Part shown: positions 36,601 to 51,600 of the stretch, one piece after another | Layout of the letters: each line of letters starts with the position of its first letter | Numbering within the stretch: the stretch's first letter is position 1 | Origin: Ctenosaura bakeri | Lineage: Eukaryota; Chordata; Lepidosauria; Squamata; Iguanidae | Length of the DNA stretch: 64,000 nucleotides | Direction: 5' to 3' | NCBI GenBank assembly: GCA_948474755.1 | Contig: CAOLHI010002132.1 | Location: 1-64,000 of the forward strand | Notes under the pieces: model-generated | Seen by the model: the letters and a program-made list of their open reading frames with translations, nothing else | Told to the model about the DNA's origin: nothing | Database searches by the model: none | Translations under genes and position numbers: made by a program

Positions 36601-39600
36601 GAGAAGCAGTAGGCACCTCCCCCTGACAATAATGAGGAATTGATCATCTTCTAGATCCACCCTCGTCAGTCCAACCCTGCTAGATTTTATCAGCCAAAAT
36701 GAGCAAGGATTAAGCTTACATACGGTGGCCTGAACTGCTTCAAGTGTCTAGTCTACATCCTCAGACCTCAGTGACTGAAACTGATCCCATGAAACTGACA
36801 AGAGGGTGCACTGGATACCTCCCTTGGCTGTGTAGTAAGTGTGGTGTCAAGTTCTTAGTGAATCCAAGCAACTTTCTTCTCAAAATAACTAGAAATTTTT
36901 TCACAGCAGGTAGCCGTGAGTTACATACCTTCCCTCTCTGGGTTTGTACCTCACCACTTGGAAAAATCTTACTGGATGGCAAGTTGAGGATGTAATCCTA
37001 CTGGTGTTTCATTTTGTTTTTTTCTTGCTTCACTGCTGCATAGTAGGCACAACAAAGCACCTTTGCTGATTTCCACTCACATTTTCTCTGAGAACTAAAC
37101 CACCTGCACTCTTGCTATCATCCATCCTTCTCACAGCCTACAGGTCTTCTGTAAACCAAGGTGAATTACAGGCTCCTCTGCATTGGATTGAGTGCTTAGG
37201 AGTGATTGTGTCAACAGCACATGAGTATGTAATTGGACCTGCCATTTTAGGTTTCAGCCAACTTGAAAACCGTTTGCAAAGCTCTGTTTCGAAGAGAACG
37301 AGCCAAACTGTATTGTGAGGCTCTTTGCCACCTAACCTTGCCTTGTGTATTGGGATATATCTTTGCCCAGATTTTGGATCATTTTGAGATTCAGAGTTGA
37401 GTCATAAATACATTTGTTTAAGCCAGAGGTCGGAAACTGCAGAAAGCAAATCTTCTATTGACCATAGCTTAGAAAAGTTGCATTTTTGGACTAGCCAGAA
37501 ACCTCCAGTCTGTATGACTAATGGATATCCTGGGGATTGTATTCCAAAAAAAGGTAACTTTTCTGAGCTCTACAACAAATCCTGCATAATTGACAAAGGG
37601 AAAGTTTCCTGCAGTGGAGGAGGGTATCCATTGCTCAGTTGGCCCTGTTGGCTGTAATAAAGATTCTTGTTCCATCACTATCTTAGCTTTGCAAAGCTAT
37701 GCTTCAAGCCAGGCATCAGAAGGGAGCTTTGACTGCTGGGAATCAAAGTTCCTCCCATGCCTGCTCCTGCCCTGCTCCATGATATGAATAGAAAATTTAA
37801 GACTGTCTTCTGTTTCCATCTCTCAAGAAGCAGTCACAATGACCAAGATCCTAGGTTAGATTTGAGGGCCCTTATGCAGCTCTAGAGTATTAGCCATGCT
37901 GGAGCAAAGTGAAAACCCTCTTCTCCCTGACTCAGGCAGGATGTAATTAGTGGAGAGTTTAGTCTTTCATTTGCTGTGGAGAAAAAGGTCTAGTATTAGC
38001 CCTACCTCTAGAGCTAGCAGGAAGACAACAACAAGCCAGAGATACCCTTCCACTACTTCAAAAAAGGAACTTCACAAACTGGTAAGTTCTAGTGTTCCAT
38101 TATATATGATTTGCCATGTTTGGAAGGCTTCCTTTTGAAATACTCTTTCAGAGATCTGCTTAGGACAAAGATGGGATCTCTCATAGAATCATAGAAATGT
38201 AGTTTTGGAAGAGGCCACACGGGCCATCCAGTCCAACTCCCTGCCATGCAGGAAAACCCTCAAAGCACTCCCGACAGATCGCCATCTAGCCTCTGCTTAA
38301 AAACCTCCAAAGAAGGAGACTCCACTACACTCCAAGGCAGCATATTCCATTGCCGCACAGCCCTGACTGTCAGGAAGTTCTTCCTGAGGTTCAGGTGGAA
38401 TCTCCTTTCCTGCAGCTTGAATCCATTGCTCCTTGTCCTGGTCTCTGGAGCAGCAGAAAACAAGCCCTCTCCTTCCTCTACATGGCATCCCTTCAAATAT
38501 TTAAACATGGCTATCATGTCCCCTCTTAACCTTCTCTTCTGCAGACTAAACATACCCAGCTCTTTAAGTCTATCCTCATAGGGCATGGCTTCCAGGCCTC
38601 TCACCATTTTGGTCGCCCTCCTCTGGACTTGCTCCAGCTTGACCATGTCCTTCTTGAATTGAGGTGCCCAGAACTGGACACAGTATTCAAGATGAGGTCT
38701 AACCAAAGCAGAGTAGAGTGGTACCAGTACCTCCCTCGATCTAGAGACCATACTCCTCTTGATGCAGCTGAGAATTGCACTGGCTGCCGCATCACACTGC
38801 TGGCTCATGTTCAGCTTGTGGTCTATTAAGACTCCTAGATCCCTTTCACACATACTGCTATCCAGCCACGTGTCCCCCATCCTATATTTCTGTATTCCTT
38901 TTTTTCTACCTAAGTGTAGGACCTTATACTTCTCTCTGTTGAATTTCATTTTGTTAGCCTTGGCCCAGTAATCCAGTCTATCCAGGTCATTTTGAATTTT
39001 GATCCTGTCCTCAGGCGTATTAGCAACCCCTCCCAATTTGGTGTCATCTGCAAATTTGATGAGCATGCCCTCTATTCCTTCATCCAAGTTGTTGATAAAA
39101 ATATTGAACAGCATTGGGCCCAAGACAGCACCCTGTGGCACCCCACTAGTCACTTCTCTCCAGGATGAAAAGCAGCCATTTGTGATCACCCTTTGGGTTC
39201 GGTCGGTCAACCAATTACAAATCCAACTAACAGTAGCCCTGTCTAGCCCGCATTTTACTAGCTTCATTGCACGAATGTCATGGGGAACTTTGTCAAAGGC
39301 CTTACTGAAATCGAGATATGCTACATCCACAGCATTCCCTTCATCTATCAAGCTAGTAACTCTATCATAAAAAGAGATAAGATTAGTCTGGCAGGACTTA
39401 ATTTTCAGAAATCCATGTTGACTTCTCGTGATTACCGCGTTGCTTTCTAAGTGATTAGAAACTGACTGCTTAATGATCTGCTCCAGGATCTTTCCGGGTA
39501 CTGACGTCAGGCTAACTGGGCAATAATTATTTGGGTCCTCTTTTTTCCCCTTCTTGAAGATGGGGACAACATTTGCCCTCTTCCAGTCTACTGGAACTTC

Positions 39601-42600
39601 TCCTGTCCTCCAAGATTACTCAAAGATTATAGCAAGTGGTTCTGAAATAACCTCTGCCAGTTCTTTTAATATCCTAGGATGCAATTCATCTGGTCCTGGA
39701 GACTTGAATTCATCCAGCGTGGCCAGGTATTCCTGTACCACCTCTCTACCTATTATGTGCCCCATTTCCCCTGCTCCCCAACCACCAGGTTGAGAGCTTG
39801 TATCCTTCTGGGAAAAAACTGAGGCAAAGAAGGTGTTAAGTAGTTCTGCCTTTTCTCTTCCCCCTGTTAGTAATTCGCCATCTTTTCTGCGCAGTGACCC
39901 TATTGTCTCCTTCTTTTTTCTTTTGCTGTGGACATATTTAAAAAAGCCCTTTTTATCGTTTTTAATGTCTCTGACCAGCCTAAGTTTGTTCTGTGCTTTA
40001 GCCTTTCTGACCTCCTCCCTCCATCTCCTAGCTACTTGCTTAAATTCTTCTTTGGTGGTTTCCCCCTTCTTCCATTTCCTGTACATGTTTCTCTTAACAA
40101 TTAGCTCCATTCTAGTTTCTTCAGATGCCTTCCATTTTTCCTCCTTATTGACACAGTTTTAGACTGTGCCTTCAGTATCTCCCTTTTAAGGAACTCCCAT
40201 GCCTCCTGAACTCCTTTCCCTTTCACTATTCTTGACCACGGAATTCCAGCCAGCAGCTCCCTAAGTTTACAGAAGTCCGCTTTTTTAAAATCTAAGATGA
40301 GTGTCTGGTTACACTTCTCTTCTCCTTCCCACTGAATGCCAAATTCCAATAGGGCATGGTCACTCCCCACTAAAGATCCAACCACTTCTACCTCATTAAC
40401 AAGGTCATCCCTGTTGGTCAGGATCAGATCTAGAATATTTGATCCCCTTGTGGCCTCTTCCACCTTCTGGACCATGAAATTGTCTTCAAGACAAGCAAGA
40501 AACTTGCTGGACCTTGCTGTCTTGGCAGAGTTTGACTGCCAACATATATCTGGGTAATTGAAATCTCCTATTATTACTGTATCTCTCCTTTTTGAATGTG
40601 CAGTCATTTGGTTGAGGAAGGCGTCATCAAAGTCCTCAGTCTGGGTTGGAGGTCTGTAGTAAACCCCCACCAGAATATCCCTATTGTTTCTCGCTCCCTT
40701 AATTCTTACCCAGATGCTCTCGACCTGGCTTTCTGGGTTTAAGTCAAGTATCTCTTCACAGGTGAAAACATCCTTGACACACAAAGCAGCTACTCCTCCT
40801 TTCTTGTTTGGTCTATTTTTACAAAATATGCTATACCACTCTATTCCTACCTTCCAATCATGAGACTCATCCCACCAGGTCTCAGTGATGCCTATCAAAT
40901 TGTATTTATTTTGTTTTACTAGGAGTTCAAGTTCATCTTGCTTGTTTCCCATACTCCGTTCATTAGTGTAGAGACACTTAAGTCCCTGGGCCCTTCCTGC
41001 AAGTCCTGTACTATTGATTCTACTCCTCCCGCCATTGGCCACTTGTACTACTTGTCCAATATCATTTGGGCCTTTTCCCCGTGCGCTCGCCAAGTCCTTG
41101 CCCTGAATAATATTGTCTCCCTCCCCAGCGGAAATTAGTTTAAAGACCTCTTAATCCTCCTTGCGAGACTGTTTGCAAAAACATTCCTGCCAAGTTTCGT
41201 GAGGTGCAGCCCATCCCTTGCCAAAAGCTCTCTTTAATTGCCTCTTTTCTTGCATTTTAACTTCTGCTGCTGCAATAAGTTAAAACAATTTCTTTGTCTA
41301 ATTTAGAAATATTTGGACAAAAACAAAATCTTTACAAGTTGTCACATCCTATCTATTTGGAAGTCTTGTAACCATCTCTGTGAGTTTAAATGGTGTGTAT
41401 TTTTCATTAATGTTAAAATATTCATTAATGGTAATGAAAAAATATAAATGGTATTTCTTTGGGACCAACTTCATGCTTAACACTTGTGTATCTTTGTATG
41501 GGGAAAAATGAGAATTTTATTTATATGTCATTGTAATACAGAGATGTAATTACTGTACACTGTCTCATTAACAGAGGAAGGCACTTAACAAGTTTCTGCT
41601 TTACATACATGTTTTGTTTTGTTTTTACAAATACTTCCAAATATTTTACTTATGAAATGTACTACTTTTTCTTGCTTTCTTCTTTAATGAAATAATAGAA
41701 CAATAAATGATTTTTTCCCCACACACATTGATATTATGCAGAATTTGGGTGAGAATAAACATATGGGGATTTTATTGCTGTTTTGGGACAGGTTCTTACA
41801 GAGTCAAACCACACTTAAAGGTAGCACACCAGCTGCCCGCCTGGAGACCCCTGATCTGGCCTCAGTGACCCATGTCCTAATTACATCCTCTTTGGATTAT
41901 TATTTTTACTATTATAATACATTCTGCATAGGGCTACCTTTGAAACTTCAGCTGGTCCAAAGACTTGCAGCCAGCTGGGTGTGGTTACAGGAAACACAAA
42001 TTCCTTGTTAAACCAGCTCCATCGGCTGTCAGACTGTTTCTGGACACAGTTCAAAGTGCTTCTTATGATCTACTAAGCTCTCAACTGGTTGGGAAAGTAA
42101 TTCTTCACTAATTTCATTCTCAAAGGAAGCAATAAGTAATTTTAGTAATTTCCCTTATGCATCAGAAAAACCTTCAAAAACCATCTGGTATGGTTGCACA
42201 TAACTGTTTGCAGTTATGTGCAAAATTTGCACATTGTTTTCGCAACCAGATTGAGAGGCTGATGTGGCAGCAGAAATATTGGCTTGAATCCTATTGGTTA
42301 GTACAGTAGACTCACTGAGTCAATTTTTGTTGGGTGAGTCAACGCACTGGCAATTCAACATGGTTCTTCTACTGGAAAATAGCAGAACAATTCAGGCTGT
42401 TATTTTCTGTGCAGAAAATACTGTTTCTTTTTCAGAAAAAACCCTTGACAAACTAAGATTAAGATAATTTGGGGCCATTTTCTTATTTTTCACATTTTAT
42501 GGTGAAGATATCATGAATAATTTTTCTTCAAGCAGAAAGATGGATTCTGGTGTGAGATACTTTTCACCAAAAATGTGGAGGGGTGCAATTTTATTTTTTA

Positions 42601-45600
42601 TTTTTTTGCACAAAATACTTTTTTTTCCTGTTGCTGCTGACAAAAAATGTTGGTCTTTTTTATGTTGCACAGGTATGAAAAATATCAAAGCATTTGACAG
42701 TTTCTTCAACAGGGTTTCAAACATTAGTGAACATTTCCGCCAATACTTTAACTGTGATTCACATACCCTTCTTCTTCTTTCTATATCTTCATTCCTTGCA
42801 AGAAAATTTCCTCATCTTGCCTTTTTTTCTCCCGTATTAATTGATACAGATGCTTGTGTGTTTACATTAACTCAGAGCTGACGGTGTTACCTGTAACTAG
42901 GCCAGTGGTTCTAAACTATTGGTTCTTCAGATGTTTTGGACTTCATCTCCCAGAATCGGTCCTCACTGGCCATGCTGGAGAAAGTTTCTGAAGTAAAGAA
43001 CAGCTAGACTATCAAAAGATTGAGAGCATCTGAACTGGGCACTAAACATATTTTTAAAGCACAGAACTGACTATTGATTCTGTTTTAATGCAATGCCATG
43101 GTTAATGCTGAACAGAGAAAAGGATATCAAGAAAGCAAGAAAAAAATGGGACTGAAAAATTTTGGATCTTTAGGAAATTTAGTTATATTCATCTTTCCTA
43201 CATTGCTGTACTCAGCCAAATACATTTATCTCTGCAGTGGATCTGTTGATAGCATCTCAGCTTGTCACTGCTGCTTTATCTTACCCAGGAAGGATAGCAA
43301 ATCATTTTGATATTGCTATTTCCATGAATTAACCCAAGTATATTTATGATCTGAGATTCAAGAGCTATAAGCCTAAATTAACAGTGGGCAGCTTAGTGGA
43401 GAAAGCTCTGTTTGTTGTCAAGGCCCACAATAGTTCTAGTTGGCACATGCCTGTAACTGCACTTGTTTAAAAAGGAGCATTTGAATGCTACTGAGGAGTG
43501 CTGCAGATTAACCATGGTCAGAGTGGCTGCTTGTGGCTTTCATAACAAAGGACTAGTGCATCCATCTCTGGCTTTTACTCCAAATGTTATCCAAAGTGCT
43601 GAACCCTACCCCCAAAATAGATTTCAACACTTTGGATAGCTCCTCTAATGGTCAGGCTCATTGTCCAAGTCACACAAAAGCCACCACTGCATGAAGTAGC
43701 TTGAAAAATGGAAGGCTCTAACAGCACAATCCTATGCATGCTTACTGAATCCAGTGGAATTTACTCTCAGGTAAGTATGTTCAGGACTGTGGCCTTTGTT
43801 CAGAAACTGATTACCCTTTCTCAAACATGTATATAGATTTGATCTTTTCCAACATCAGTTGACAGCGTGGGTTATAGTTAGAGACAGGAAAAAGAAAATC
43901 ATTTTCATTAACCATACTTGTTCAAAAGGAAGTAAAATTAGCTCAGAGAGGTGGCTTTTTTTTTTCTTTCCTTAAATACATCTCAGTGCATCTTTTTGCC
44001 ATTTATTTTCTAAGGACAGTGGAAATTTTGCCATATTTTGCTCAGCATGCAGTCCTTTATTTAGGGAAGAAAAAACCTAACATTTCTAAATGATCATTCA
44101 GTGGTTGGCAGGAGGTCTTCTCTTTATATCTTTTTATGACTATTAATTATAGAAAGCTTTATACTTAGGCGTTCTGTTGGATGTAGTTTTTTTTTAAAAA
44201 AAAATAGTACATATTTAGTTAATGTAGTTCTACGTTATAATTTCAGAACACTAAATCATTATCATGTATTATTTCTTTAGCGTTTAGCATGCAATGTTCA
44301 TATCCAAATAAGAGGGGGAGAGTATTCTTAGGAATGTAATGTCACATTCATGCATTTGCTTCTCAAGAGTGCATAGTTAATTGGTACCAATAGCTATACT
44401 TCACCATATAGTTAATTGATACTGGCACCTACATTTTTGTGCTTCCCAGAGGATCCATCCCCCATGATCTTCTGTTTGACCTTTGATGATGGTAGGGTCA
44501 AATGACATGATATTTCACTTCAGTCAGGCACATATGTATGGACAGGAACAAGGGTGCACCAATCCTGCCTTCTAGAGTGCCAGATAATCAGAAGGGCCAT
44601 AACATTTAAATACAATCCAATTGGTATTGGATTTAATGTATGCATGCCAATCCTGCAGGGTCTTTTTTTAAACGAATAACTCATCAAAATCAGCTGTGTA
44701 ATCTGGACCTATATTTGTTCAGTTTTTATGGCAGTAGGCTGTATTTGAACTGTGCATCTCTGTTTGGATATCTGACAATGTAGAAAACAGTCTTGGCATG
44801 CCAGAAGGTGGAGAAATCTGTCTCTCCCTCTATGCTAGTAATGAGCAGATTTCCAAACCATGTAGGCTATAGTTGCACTCTGTTGTACCCTGGAGGCTTT
44901 CAACTCTCCCATGTCCCTACCCTTCTCCCCATTTTAACTGGAAAAAAAAAGCCACCTTTATTGTTCCCTCCCATACATAATTTAAGCCCAGAAGGGGCTT
45001 TTCTTTTTCAAAACTAGAAGTGGCCAAAAGTATTCTCTGGTTTTGAACCCCACTCCATCTAAAACCTCTTGGGGGGAAAAACCACAAATTACATCCATAC
45101 TCCTTAGTGGTTGTGAGGGACCTTCAGTTTTTTAAAAAAAATAAAATTAAAGATCTGGGGTCCATTAGGTCCCATGAGAGCAGCATATAGCCCAAGCACC
45201 TCATGTTGGCTACCCCAGTTGTCCACAAAGGTTTAATGGAGTGTAACTGTTTATCTGTTCTTTACTCAGCTGAGTATACTTAACGTCGATGACTGATGAA
45301 CTATTTACATGCTCTGGGGTAGTTCTATGAAAATTAAATTTGGTGTGTTTATGAGAGTGGATGGGTTTAGAAGAGGTTTTTTTTTAAAAAAAAAAGATTA
45401 ATCAAAGAAGTAACATGCTTTATGGACATTTTTAATATCATTAGCTTCCACCCCAACAATCTGCAGTTTTGGGATAGCCAGTAGCAACTCATTTCAGTTG
45501 AGTTTATTTGTCAAACTGTCCTGGCAGAAAAGCATCCTTATCCTGGAATAGCATCTAGCCTGTCATATCAAACAACAGCAAAAAACCCTCCCCCACATTC

Positions 45601-48600
45601 TTTTTCCAGATAATTTGTGCAAACAGTTATGTAGTTGCTATAGGTCTTTAAGTAAACTGAGGTCTGTTTGATTACTGCAGTACTTTTTTGAAGTTCTAGT
45701 GTCAACTATAATAACCTCAAAGTGTTGAGAATGAAACATTTCTACTGCTAGCAGTTTAAAGCTTTATGTTCTAACTTCCTTACAGCCATTGGGAATGAAA
45801 GCTCCCAAAGCAAACCTTCAATAATTTCACCAGTTTTAAAGATTCATTTGGCCCCTTGATATCTTACTGTCTCAAACTCATAGTGCTAATGCATATTCTG
45901 AACTAGTATAACAGTTTTTAAAAGCATCAAACAGCACTTCAGATTTGTGCTGTTTTGGGTCTCAGAAGGATGCAGTTAATCATCTAGAACATATATTTGT
46001 TTGAGTGTCTAATAAAACAGAAATCTTAAATTGTTCTGACAATATAGCAAGACATTTCCACTTTCTCCTTCTTCAGCTGCTGTAGCTATGTTTGGCACTG
46101 TAAAATACAGAAGTCGGAACAATTATGACAGTGTATAATATAAGTGGCTATTAATTTTAATTCAATGTTAATTTTAATTCAAGTGAAAAAATACACCCTT
46201 CAAAATATTTCCAGTACTAAATTCAGCATCTATGCATTTTGTGTGCTTGTGCTGCCCTTTATGGAAATGTGCACTTACAAGGTACGTGATGTTTGAAGCT
46301 GGCTCAACTGTTAGCAGTGATTTGAAAGCCTTTTGATGCATGTTTTCCAGTTGTTATATTAAAAGAACCTATGTCTGACAGCTTGTATTTAATGCTTATG
46401 GGTTGTATGTTGCATGACATCACAGGTTGACAACCACATATCCTCTAGTCAGTCGGCTGACCTACTGCAGTGGACCACAGCTAAAACCATGAAGGTTCTT
46501 TCTAATACAACTCTGACCACAAAAGCTATGCTGCATGCTGTCAGTGATCGACAGTGGTGGAAGAAGTCACTAACTTACCTTCGTCCATTACATGTAAGAA
46601 GTAACCATATGTTAATACTCCAGCTTTTTGGCATTGGTAATGTAGGTAAACTGTTACTTTGTTTTTCGCTGGGTTTTTTTGCTGCAGGCCTGTGAGGGTA
46701 AATGGAAAATCCATGGAAATAAGATGTATCTGTGGGTCTTGAGTATTATATATTCTACCTTGAGCATTTTAGGTCACACTACTTCACAGTGATACAGTCT
46801 CTCTTGATAACTGATGAAATGTGAAAATTTCTCTCACAAGGCCACATTGTTTTAATATCTTGCTTCTCTGTGTTTTGTTCCTGAAAGGGTCAAGAGTTTG
46901 GAGATGTATTAAAAGGCACCAGTGGAGCAAATGCAGCGATAGAAAAGCAAGGCTGTCATCCATTTTATGAATCTCTGATAGATAATCCGTACCTTGCAGA
47001 AGTAAGTTTCAGACACATTCTGTTTTAAAATTTTGAAAGCAGTACATTTTAGAGCAATAATGAGTTCAGCCTGAATATTTAAATTGGCTACTGTGGTTAA
47101 ATAGTAATCTTCACAAGATAGTGAATCAGGTCTGATTAGAATGTAATTCAGAAATTAGTGGGTGTTGAGGGGGCTATATTTGCAGATAAGGAAGAGAATA
47201 CAATAATCACACAGACAGAAAAAAAACTTGTTTATAGTCATGGTGTTTAAAATCTCTGTTCTGTAGAATGAAGTTACATATATTACATACCAACACAATC
47301 CTTCAGAAAGCTTTGCAGAAGTATTGCTGAGAACAGGAAAACTGGCTTTGACTAAGAATGAAGGCCCTGATCTCTTTCCTGCTACGGAAGGTAAACTACA
47401 AAGATTTTGTTCTGTGTATGTACAGATGGGAGTTTTTTTCATAGGGCAATAATTTAACAGATGTCTAGATCACTGATTTTCACATTTTCTCCCCTCACAA
47501 ACTCTGCCTACATGAACTTTTCTTCTAGGAGAGCAATGTCTATCCACTGGGAAAACAGTGTGCATTGTACAATATTCTGGATATTTTGAGAACTATGCAT
47601 TCTGTTTATGTATGGTGTTCGCTGTGCTTGTTGAGTTTCAGTGTCAGTCTGTATGAACTGTCAGTTTGCTGCAGTGTCCATCCCAGCATACTGCTGAAGA
47701 AAAAATCCTACAATGGGCATGGGGTTTTGTCCTTATGGATCTTATTATTTGAGTAACGCCAAATAAGCTTCCAGCGGACCACAGTGTTTTCCACAATGCT
47801 GTTGGAAGAAAATATTGTTACAAATTGTGGCTTGATCACTGTCAAAGATGCTGATTGAATTCCCCCCTCCCTTGGTCTATACATCTGATATCATTTTCAC
47901 CACAGTGTCTGGTAAACTCAGTTTACTTAGTGTCTATCTGAGATCTCTGGATAATTAAAATGATGAGAAGAAATCAGAAATTCTTAAACAAGAGTCTTGT
48001 GTAGTATCCTTCAATTTAGGTAAATGCTAAATATTTGCCTATTCCTCTGTCTTTTGAAAAGAGTGCCATTCATTAATCTTGCTGGCTTGTAGGAGAACTC
48101 TGGGCGTGGGGTCAGTCAGACTTGTATGTGTGCAACACATACAACCACATGCTCTGCTGAATAAAAATCTTACTCAGTTTTCAGGTAGCATTAGCGTGTG
48201 GTATCACTTCAGTTAGCTAGATTTGTACATCACCATTTCTGTGTTTGTGTGTGTGTGTGTGTGTGTGTGCGCGTGGTGTTTAAGTAATATATTCATAACA
48301 AATGGCTGTGGCTAGAACTTAATATTTTTGGTGCTTTAGTTTTTAAGTGGTATAATACACAGCATAGATAGATGAGAAGTGATGTTCACAGTAGTTAGTG
48401 ATTTGCCATTCATTTTTCTTAGCACTGTGTCATGTTCCACTTCAACAATTACAATTCCTACAGAAAGCTACTTTCTTATTCTTGCCATGATTATCATTGA
48501 CTTGTCCTCAGATTACCTCTCCCATTCTCATATTTCTAATGCATAACTATTTTCTTTACAATTAAGTAAATATTAAGTTCATATTAAATTAAGTAAATAT

Positions 48601-51600
48601 AGGTATTGCACTTGAAAATTTGTTAAAATTAATGAGGTTGGAGTTTCTCCATATGTGTGTGTGTGCATCTGTATGAGTGAGAAGCTCAGCTGCCTTATTC
48701 CTATTTTGAAGGAAAATGGCTCTTAATAAGCCAAAGTATACATAAGGTTTATGTCCACACACTCCATCCTTAGGCCAACTGTTCACTCCTTTCTTTGTGT
48801 GCTACAACTGAAGGATCAGTTAACCATGATTTCTCATTGTTTGAAACCATGAAAAAAAGGTTACTTGATTAAGGAAAAAAATATACGGCTGGCTTGCTTG
48901 TTCCAAAATTGGCAGCCATAATTTTGTTGTTTGAATATGACGGAAACCTGGGATTCATTAACCCAAAATGGGCAACAAGAGGGTAAACATGCAAGACCAG
49001 GCTGGGGCGTCTCAGCTTGATATCTGTTTATTCAAATTGGGCTATGTTCTAATACTGTTTCTCTTCAGAAATTCCCTCAGGAAAAATGAGACAAATTATA
49101 GTATGGGAAGTGAAACAAAAGATTCTATATTTTTAACAGAGGCAAAGTCCAGCTAGGCATCAATGCATTATAGAAGGGATATAATCTGAAAGCACAAGAT
49201 TGGAGGGTAATTTCAGAGTGTTTTATACTTTTATACAGAGTATTATATTTACAAGTCTGGAAATATGTTAACATAACTTGTTTTAAGGTCTGCATGTTTT
49301 GTTTTGTTTTGTTTTGTTTTGAAAAACCTACTCCAAATTGTTTTAGTGAGCAGTTTTTAAAAAATTTGTTCATTCAGCCAAGGATACTAAAAGAGAAAAA
49401 TCACCCTAATTAATTTTGTTTATACCATTGTACCTATATGGACATTCATAGAAGCCCAGTCATTTATAACTGACTCAGTCTCATGTAGATAAATGTTACT
49501 TACAGTTCTGAGAGCATTGGCTCTCCAGGAAAATCAATCACCATTGACAAAGTGCACAAGAAGACTGCTGAATTTGTATGTGCGGAGTGTCTCTGTGTGA
49601 CCCATCATGAGCAATAATTCAAAAAATGGACTTAATCCAGAAATTAATTATGTGCCATGCTGAAAGGGAAATTTAACAATTACTTTTAAACAAAGTTCTG
49701 CAGCTTAACTATGTGGGAGGGGGAAGCCTTAGAGGAGGGCAAAAAGCCATTGCACAGCACTTTGTTATCAATATGTTCCATGTAAGCCTCTTCACACAAA
49801 CTTAATGGAATATTTCCATCACTGAAGTCCTACACTGTGTTAGCAATACAAAGAATCATATATCCAAGATCTGATATAGAAACAACGAGCATTGTTGTGG
49901 GGTTCTTTAAAGGGAGAGGGATTAGACATTTGTGTCCCGCTTTGCCCATGAGAGGAACAGAAGTAATGGAAAGAATGGAATCTCATTGGCTCACACTGTA
50001 TAATGTCCAGGGGGGAAAAGGTGTTAACATTGAACAGTTTTGCTTTAATGCACACACACATTCTTTGGTATGCGTATGTGAGAGAGAAAGAGAATGAGTG
50101 TACCATAGAGAATCTGCATATTTCTTGCAAACTAAGTAAGTGAAGGTAATGCATGGCTTATGATGTATATCTGTCACACTACAGTGCACTATCAGTGTTG
50201 GCCCAGCAGGCTCATCAAGTTGTTGCATCGGTAGGCCCAGTAGGAAAGAGTAGGAGGGGGCACACTTTTTCTTACTTATTTTATACATAGAAGTAGTCTG
50301 TCTCTTAAGCCTGGTAATATGCTGTGAGTGGTTGAACGGCAGTCTGCATGCTTGTGGATGAGTGGTTGCTATCTCTTTCATAATGATGGGCACTTCCTAG
50401 AAGAAGAGTAATAGCAACACAGTATAAGATAATTCTCCAATTAAAATTGAGTGCAAGTGGATGCAGAAAACAGTAGCCACCTGTGTGTATGAAAGCAATT
50501 GGAATCAATTATTTCAGCAAGCACCTGCTGGAATAGCATGACAGTCTAGTCAATGTCATCCAGGTTTAATGGCAAATCTGGAGGTTATTGAACAAGCAGT
50601 ATTCCTATGGCTCTCTCATCAGTAGGTCATCCCAGAAATATGAGTTCTGCAACACAGTGTTTCCATTCCTAGGAAACTTTAAAAAATTTTCATGGGGAGG
50701 ACAAGTGGTAACTTACTGGCTGAGAGAAAGAAATCTTGACAGCTCTGTTGACACAGTTAAACACCTTGTAGCTGTCATTTTCAATCTGTCTTCTGAAATG
50801 AATTGTGATATCAAGATCAATGCTAAGGATTTTTTTTTCCACTTTGAACATAGCACTAATCAATGTAAATCATTTTCTGTAGTAATTTCCTATCAATATC
50901 CATTCTACATCATATTAAAGCCTGTGTTTTAATCATGAGATTTAAATAGTTATTTAAAGAGGTTTTTTTAAAAAAATTCTGATTTTTTATAATTTTGATT
51001 TCTGACATGCTGGATTCATCTGCATTCATTCATTATGTTAACATACAAAATCCATGCAGTTTTCTTTGAAACCAGTAGCAAGGCTTTCATTTGACTTCGG
51101 TCCTATTTTTAGGAATGCGTTGGGGTTGTTCTGTTGTGTTTTGGGCAATTTGTAATCACAATGTGATGTCTGCTAATTTTTGGATGATGACAGTCATGTC
51201 ACAGCTTGTGTAGTTCAGCTGTACTGTGCACACTAAGCACACTAGGGAATAAGCACCGTTGAAGGCAGTGGCACTTATTTCTGAATAAACATACATAAGA
51301 TGCCAATGTTGGTTATGAACGTGTATTTTGTAAAATGAAGTTTCAGTTCACAAGTTGTCCATAATGAAGAGCTAACTCACACTTTGCCCTTAAAAAACAA
51401 TTGTTTTTATCTGTTTTGTGAATTTGGGTCCCAAATACGCTTGGGTTGAAATGTCAACATGTATTCACTGCATTGTCAATTTTCCAATATGCGTGCCACT
51501 TCTGTAGTTTTAGTTTGCCTGTGGTGAGCACTGAAGTCTGATTAGAGCTCCCTGTCACTATTTTGGCAGTTAGTGTTAGGAAATGAAGCAATTTAAAGGA

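Larger units (their letters stand above)
38182..41237 (-). mobile_element. CR1 LINE, 5'-truncated, nearly readable (3.06 kb)
   Basis: It runs on the minus strand from about 41237 to the 3' end at 38182. The end bears the CR1-type catttctatgattctatg terminus with no poly-A. It contains the last codons of ORF1, an endonuclease and a reverse transcriptase. Damage I can see is one frameshift (about 40115-40160) and one in-frame TAA (39613-39615). Such limited decay suggests a relatively young insertion compared with the CR1 piece at 31360. It sits antisense in NBAS intron f-g and cannot be autonomous because the 5' end is missing. Confidence 0.9.
33436..46425 (+). other. NBAS: NBAS intron f-g (12,990 bp)
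   Basis: A GT-AG intron. It holds the L2-like fossil (35100-37325, minus), a hairpin MITE (37473-37562), the CR1 copy (38182-41237, minus), a LINE 3' fragment (41790-42100, plus) and small repeat scraps. 33440-35095 and 43020-46420 otherwise show only A/T-rich sequence and one recurrent short repeat (43715-43800). Confidence 0.85.
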
